From NCBI GenBank assembly GCA_018896595.1, contig JAHIME010000044.1, forward strand, positions 1 through 7,313: 7,313 nucleotides of DNA, written 5' to 3'. Made by a program: the position numbers and the translations under genes. Below the pieces are notes generated by a model. The model saw only the letters and a list, made by a program, of their open reading frames with translations. It was not told where the DNA came from and ran no database searches. Positions 4,269-7,313 of the stretch are shown piece after piece (position 1 is the stretch's first letter; each line of letters begins with the position of its first letter). Source of the stretch: Patescibacteria group bacterium. Its GTDB lineage: Bacteria; Patescibacteriota; Patescibacteriia; Patescibacteriales; VMTK01.

Positions 4269-5394
4269 TCTGTTTGCTTATATTAACCAAAATCCCCAAA
4301 GCTGACAAAGCCGCGAGAAGCGCCGAGCCGCCGTAACTGATAAGCGGCAAAGGCACCCCGGTCATCGGCATTAGTTTTATCATGCCGCCGATATTAATTA
4401 TAACTTGAATTACTATCCAGCTTACTATGCCGATCGCCAAATTGGCGCCGAAGCCGTCCGGCGCGCGCTTGGAAATCAAATAACCCCGATAAAATAAAAA
4501 CATAAACAGCAAAACCAAGCCGGCGCTCATAATCAATCCTGTTTCTTCGCCGATAACGGCAAAAATTGAATCGTTGTATACTTCCGGCAGATACGAATAT
4601 TTTTGCCTTGACGCGCCTAAGCCGCGTCCGAAAATTCCGCCTGAACCGACAGCGATCAAGGATTGATTGATTTGGTAGCAAAATTCATCTTTTGAATATG
4701 ACGGATCAATAAAGCATTTGATGCGATTAGCTTGATACGGCATAAAATGCGCCATAATGCTAACCGCCGCGATGCTAAGTAAAATTATTGCCAAAATATG
4801 CTTAATATTTCCTCCGCCGACAAAATACACAACCAAAGAAGTTAAAACGATAATGGACAAAGTGCCGATATCCGGCTGAAGCAGCATCAGCAAGCAAATA
4901 ATGCCTAAAATCACGACAAAATGGCCGATGCCCCGGGAAATATCCTCTAATTTTTTATGCCTGCTTTCAAGCCAGGCGGCCAAATACAGCAAAAAAGACA
5001 ATTTAACAAATTCAGAAGGCTGGAGGGAAAAGCCGAAAATATTAATCCAACTGCGCGATTTGCCGTATTCAGCGCTTAGCCCGGGAATAAAAACTAAAAG
5101 CAACATAACAATGGAAAAAATTAAAAAACCAAAAGCGTATTTTTTCCATTTATGGTAATCTACGCGCGCGAAAAACAAAAATGCGATTATTCCCGCAAAC
5201 AATCCTAATAACTGATGCTTGAAAAAATAATAGCTGTCATTGTACTCTTTGTAGGCCACTACCAACGAGGCGCTGGAAAGCATAACAAGGCCGAAAACAA
5301 CAATAACGGCTGTCGTTATTATCAAACTCCAATCCGGCTCATGCTGGCTGGCGCGCGGCTTTATTAAGTTATTAACTCCTTGCTTAAAGGACAT
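4255..5394 (-). CDS. ftsW: FtsW, septal peptidoglycan glycosyltransferase (SEDS)
   Basis: FtsW polymerises lipid II into glycan strands at the septum, with a class B penicillin-binding protein as partner. The 379-aa protein has a cytoplasmic head followed by about ten hydrophobic segments. SEDS motifs are clear: RSWINIFGFSLQPSEFVKL (114-132), LQPDIGT (172-178), GSGGIFGRGLGASRQK (250-265), NDSIFAVIGEETG (274-286) with the catalytic Asp275, and PMTGVPLPLISYGGS (343-357). Its place between mraY and murG, and the division-type motif GEETG, favour FtsW over RodA. The start at 5394 is nine bases after the mraY stop, implying one transcript; no ribosome binding site is visible, so translational coupling is likely. 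The C-terminus (KQTRLR) is short, and its stop lies inside a hairpin repeat. Confidence 0.93.
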   Translation of the reverse strand: MSFKQGVNNLIKPRASQHEPDWSLIITTAVIVVFGLVMLSSASLVVAYKEYNDSYYFFKHQLLGLFAGIIAFLFFARVDYHKWKKYAFGFLIFSIVMLLLVFIPGLSAEYGKSRSWINIFGFSLQPSEFVKLSFLLYLAAWLESRHKKLEDISRGIGHFVVILGIICLLMLLQPDIGTLSIIVLTSLVVYFVGGGNIKHILAIILLSIAAVSIMAHFMPYQANRIKCFIDPSYSKDEFCYQINQSLIAVGSGGIFGRGLGASRQKYSYLPEVYNDSIFAVIGEETGLIMSAGLVLLFMFLFYRGYLISKRAPDGFGANLAIGIVSWIVIQVIINIGGMIKLMPMTGVPLPLISYGGSALLAALSALGILVNISKQTRLR

Positions 5395-5403
5395 ATTTTA
5401 TTT

Positions 5404-6456
5404 TTACATTGTTTTATCTAATAAAAACACAACCAAGCCGATGACCGCCGTGACTCCGGCAATTACCCAGAAGCGCATAACGATTTTCGTCTCCGGCCAG
5501 CCCTTGGCTTCAAGGTGGTGGTGAATCGGCGCCGACAAAAAGACTTTTCTGCCTCCGCGCAGTTTTTTTGATAAAATTTGGATAATTACCGAAGCCGATT
5601 CCATGACAAAAATAAAGCCGATAATGGGCAGAATCAAGGCGCTGTTAGTAAGCATCGCGATGACGCCCAAAGTTACGCCCAAGCTCATTGCTCCGGTATC
5701 CCCCATGTAAAAACGGGCGGGGCTTATATTAAACCATAGGAAAGCCAACAGCGCGCCGACAATCACGCCGCAAAAAGCCGCCAAATCATATTTTTCCGCG
5801 GTAAAAGCGATAACTCCGTAAGCGGCAAAGCAAGTCAAAAGAACTCCGCCGGCCAAGCCGTCAAGGCCGTCGGTTTCATTAACGGAAAAAGCGGTCGCGG
5901 CTATGACAAAAATAAAAATTAAAATATACGGCCAGCCCAGCTGAAAATCGCCCGCGAAAGGAATATGAAACAAATCCCAATCTAATTTAAAATAAAACCA
6001 CCAAGCGCCGACTGAAGCGATAAGTGTGTAAATAATCAAGCGATATTTTACGCCCAATCCGGCGCCGGCAAAAATTCCTTTGCCTCGCACGTCAAGCCAA
6101 TCGTCAAATAAGCCGACCAAAGCGGTCGCGACCAACGCGCCTAATGGCAATAAAGTTTGGCTGCGCGACAGGAAATTCAAATTTTTGAATATTTCCCACG
6201 GCAAAAATTCAGCCGAATAATAAAACAGCAAACTGAAAATTAAAACCGTTACCCAAATCAACAGGCCTCCCATTGTCGGCGTCCCCGCCTTATGCGCATG
6301 CATTTTTGTAAAAATAGGCGTTGAACCGTTGTTTCTTATCTGCTTGCCCAATTTATATTTATACAAAAAATGGGTTAAAGCCGGAGTCCAAGCAATGGCA
6401 AAAATAAAAGCCAGCGCGCTTAAAAGCAAAATCTTGATGACATAGAAATCAATCAT
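5404..6456 (-). CDS. mraY: MraY, phospho-MurNAc-pentapeptide transferase
   Basis: MraY attaches phospho-MurNAc-pentapeptide to undecaprenyl phosphate, forming lipid I, the substrate of the MurG encoded downstream. The protein has 350 aa and about ten membrane helices. Diagnostic motifs: KAGTPTMGG (56-64), FDDWLD (117-122) with the metal/substrate pair Asp118-Asp119, NETDGLDGLAGG (193-204), ARFYMGDTGAMSLG (247-260) with Asp253, and APIHHHLEAKGWPE (309-322) with the HHH motif. All key residues are present. The start at 6456 lies four bases after the upstream stop, with a weak AGG just before it. Ordinary family composition, with none of the repeat insertions seen in murG. Confidence 0.95.
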   Translation of the reverse strand: MIDFYVIKILLLSALAFIFAIAWTPALTHFLYKYKLGKQIRNNGSTPIFTKMHAHKAGTPTMGGLLIWVTVLIFSLLFYYSAEFLPWEIFKNLNFLSRSQTLLPLGALVATALVGLFDDWLDVRGKGIFAGAGLGVKYRLIIYTLIASVGAWWFYFKLDWDLFHIPFAGDFQLGWPYILIFIFVIAATAFSVNETDGLDGLAGGVLLTCFAAYGVIAFTAEKYDLAAFCGVIVGALLAFLWFNISPARFYMGDTGAMSLGVTLGVIAMLTNSALILPIIGFIFVMESASVIIQILSKKLRGGRKVFLSAPIHHHLEAKGWPETKIVMRFWVIAGVTAVIGLVVFLLDKTM

Positions 6457-6460
6457 AATA

Positions 6461-6874
6461 TTACCTGAAATTAATTAAATAAAGCGAAGCCAATCCGGCC
6501 AGCAAAAACAAATTAGCCAATATCGCCCCTGACAGCAATAAATGAACAATAAACTTGCCTTGCCTGTGGATAACGGCCGATAAAATGAAATTTATTAAAA
6601 TTATAATTAAACCCAATAAAGGTATGAGATAAATTTTTTTCGCGCCGCCGATCAAGTTAACCCCGAAATCAATATTATAATGCAAGACAATCAAATTCTG
6701 GCTTACATTCTTATTAATCGTGTAAGCCGCAAACCAATTCAATGAATTTAATCCTAATAATACGGCTAAATAAACACGCGCGCAAAAAAAACTTAGGAAA
6801 TTCAAAATCATTTCCTGGCCGTTTAAGCGGCCAAAATGAATAATATTCAACAGTTTTAACCAATTAATTTCCAT
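6461..6874 (-). CDS. small three-helix membrane protein
   Basis: I cannot assign a function. The 137-aa protein has hydrophobic segments at about residues 30-52, 81-102 and 108-134, and a polar stretch LHYNIDFGVNLIG (64-76) just before the second one. This segment resembles conserved membrane proteins I associate with CPR genomes, but I cannot confirm a family. It ends four bases before mraY and is probably the first gene of the operon. The start is uncertain: a TATAAT (6881-6876) lies almost against the ATG at 6874, so if it is a real promoter, translation would begin at the ATG at 6811 (MILNFLSFF, 116 aa), which still keeps all three helices. A role near lipid-linked precursor synthesis is only suggested by position. 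Confidence 0.7.
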   Translation of the reverse strand: MEINWLKLLNIIHFGRLNGQEMILNFLSFFCARVYLAVLLGLNSLNWFAAYTINKNVSQNLIVLHYNIDFGVNLIGGAKKIYLIPLLGLIIILINFILSAVIHRQGKFIVHLLLSGAILANLFLLAGLASLYLINFR

Positions 6875-6955
6875 AATTATAATTTACCATACTTTCCATT
6901 AATTTAAAACTCTTTCCACTATACGCGGTTTTATGTTATAATTATATTAGTTTTA

Positions 6956-6964
6956 TGGTATAAT
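6956..6964 (+). promoter_or_regulatory. extended -10 promoter of the GspE/PilB-type gene
   Basis: TGGTATAAT matches the extended -10 consensus and ends 10 bases before the ATG at 6975, predicting a leader of only about four bases. A second extended -10, TGTTATAAT (6934-6942), lies 22 bases upstream. No clear -35 is seen. The 100-base intergenic region serves divergent genes, with a minus-strand TATAAT at 6881-6876. Confidence 0.55.
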
Positions 6965-6974
6965 AACAAAAACT

Positions 6975-7313
6975 ATGTTTACCGACAAACAATTAAAAAA
7001 TATATTGGACAAGGCAAAAATATTGCCGGCTAAAGAATTTGACAAATTAATGGAAGAAGCTGCTGACAACGGCAAAAAGGTTGAAAGCTACCTATACGAA
7101 AAAAAAATAATCACTTCCTCGTCGCTATACGAAAATGCCGCTAATTATTTTAAAGTTCCTTTCATCAACCTTAAAGATCAAATAATCCGCAAAGACGTCT
7201 TAATGAGCATCCCCGAGCCGATTTCAGCCACGCATAAGCTTATCGCTTTTGCCGCTGACAATAAAGAACTGAAAATCGCCGCGCTTGACCCCGAAGATTT
7301 GGAAATTTTTGAA
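6975..7313 (+). CDS. GspE/PilB-type secretion ATPase, N-terminal part (cut by window end)
   Basis: The frame is open from ATG 6975 to the last base, giving 113 residues of what is usually a 550-600 aa hexameric ATPase that powers type IV pilus extension or type II secretion. The visible part is the N-terminal GspE/MshE-type domain: helices MFTDKQLKNILDKAKIL and FDKLMEEAADNGKKVESYL, LYEKKIITSSSLYENAANYF (40-59), then VPFINLKD (61-68), LMSIPEPISATHKLIAF (76-92) and LKIAALDPED (99-108). The pattern P.I.L....I.....IPE..A..H..I.F......L.IA..DP.D is typical. Walker motifs lie beyond the window, so PilB, GspE or a close relative cannot be told apart. The start is placed at the first Met after a near-adjacent promoter; no ribosome binding site is seen. 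Confidence 0.85.
   Translation, partial: MFTDKQLKNILDKAKILPAKEFDKLMEEAADNGKKVESYLYEKKIITSSSLYENAANYFKVPFINLKDQIIRKDVLMSIPEPISATHKLIAFAADNKELKIAALDPEDLEIFE

Overview
The window looks like a chromosomal piece of a Patescibacteria/CPR bacterium (Parcubacteria-like). This is inferred from its style: AT-rich spacers, mostly no Shine-Dalgarno sequences, short palindromic and heptanucleotide repeats invading genes, a MurG with altered motifs, and a Bro-N/DinD-like protein. No rRNA or other taxonomic marker is present to confirm it.

Left part (1-2417, accessory). Positions 101-470 are a gene-free cluster of GC-rich inverted repeats built on GTTATGCC / GGCATAAC. One unit (319-462) has the layout of an integron attC site. 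A 28-nt near-identical direct copy of part of the cluster returns at 2331-2358. The two copies bracket two plus-strand genes. The first is a 282-aa orphan (546-1394), itself flanked by a perfect 23-bp inverted repeat (503-525 / 1388-1410). The second is a 318-aa Bro-N/DinD-like protein (1461-2417), driven by an extended -10 promoter that predicts a leaderless mRNA; its C-terminal tail is translated repeat DNA.

Middle (2418-3115). A compact minus-strand unit holds a promoter, a perfect AGGAGG ribosome binding site, a 49-aa ORF and a terminator with alternative hairpins. Next to it lies the C-terminal remnant of an amidohydrolase (SAH/MTA deaminase type), cut off at a cluster of three hairpins with the core AGCTAAAGCT.

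Right part (3104-7313). A tightly packed minus-strand set reads, in transcription order, a small three-helix membrane protein, mraY, ftsW and murG. MraY makes lipid I, MurG converts it to lipid II, and FtsW polymerises lipid II at the division septum. murG carries three heptad-based DNA repeats in frame, and the stop codons of both ftsW and murG lie inside hairpin elements of one family. A divergent plus-strand gene, a GspE/PilB-type ATPase (type IV pilus or type II secretion), begins at 6975 and runs off the window.

The main points of interest are the nested repeat boundaries around the accessory module, the repeats that have become part of essential peptidoglycan genes, and the isolated 49-aa gene unit.
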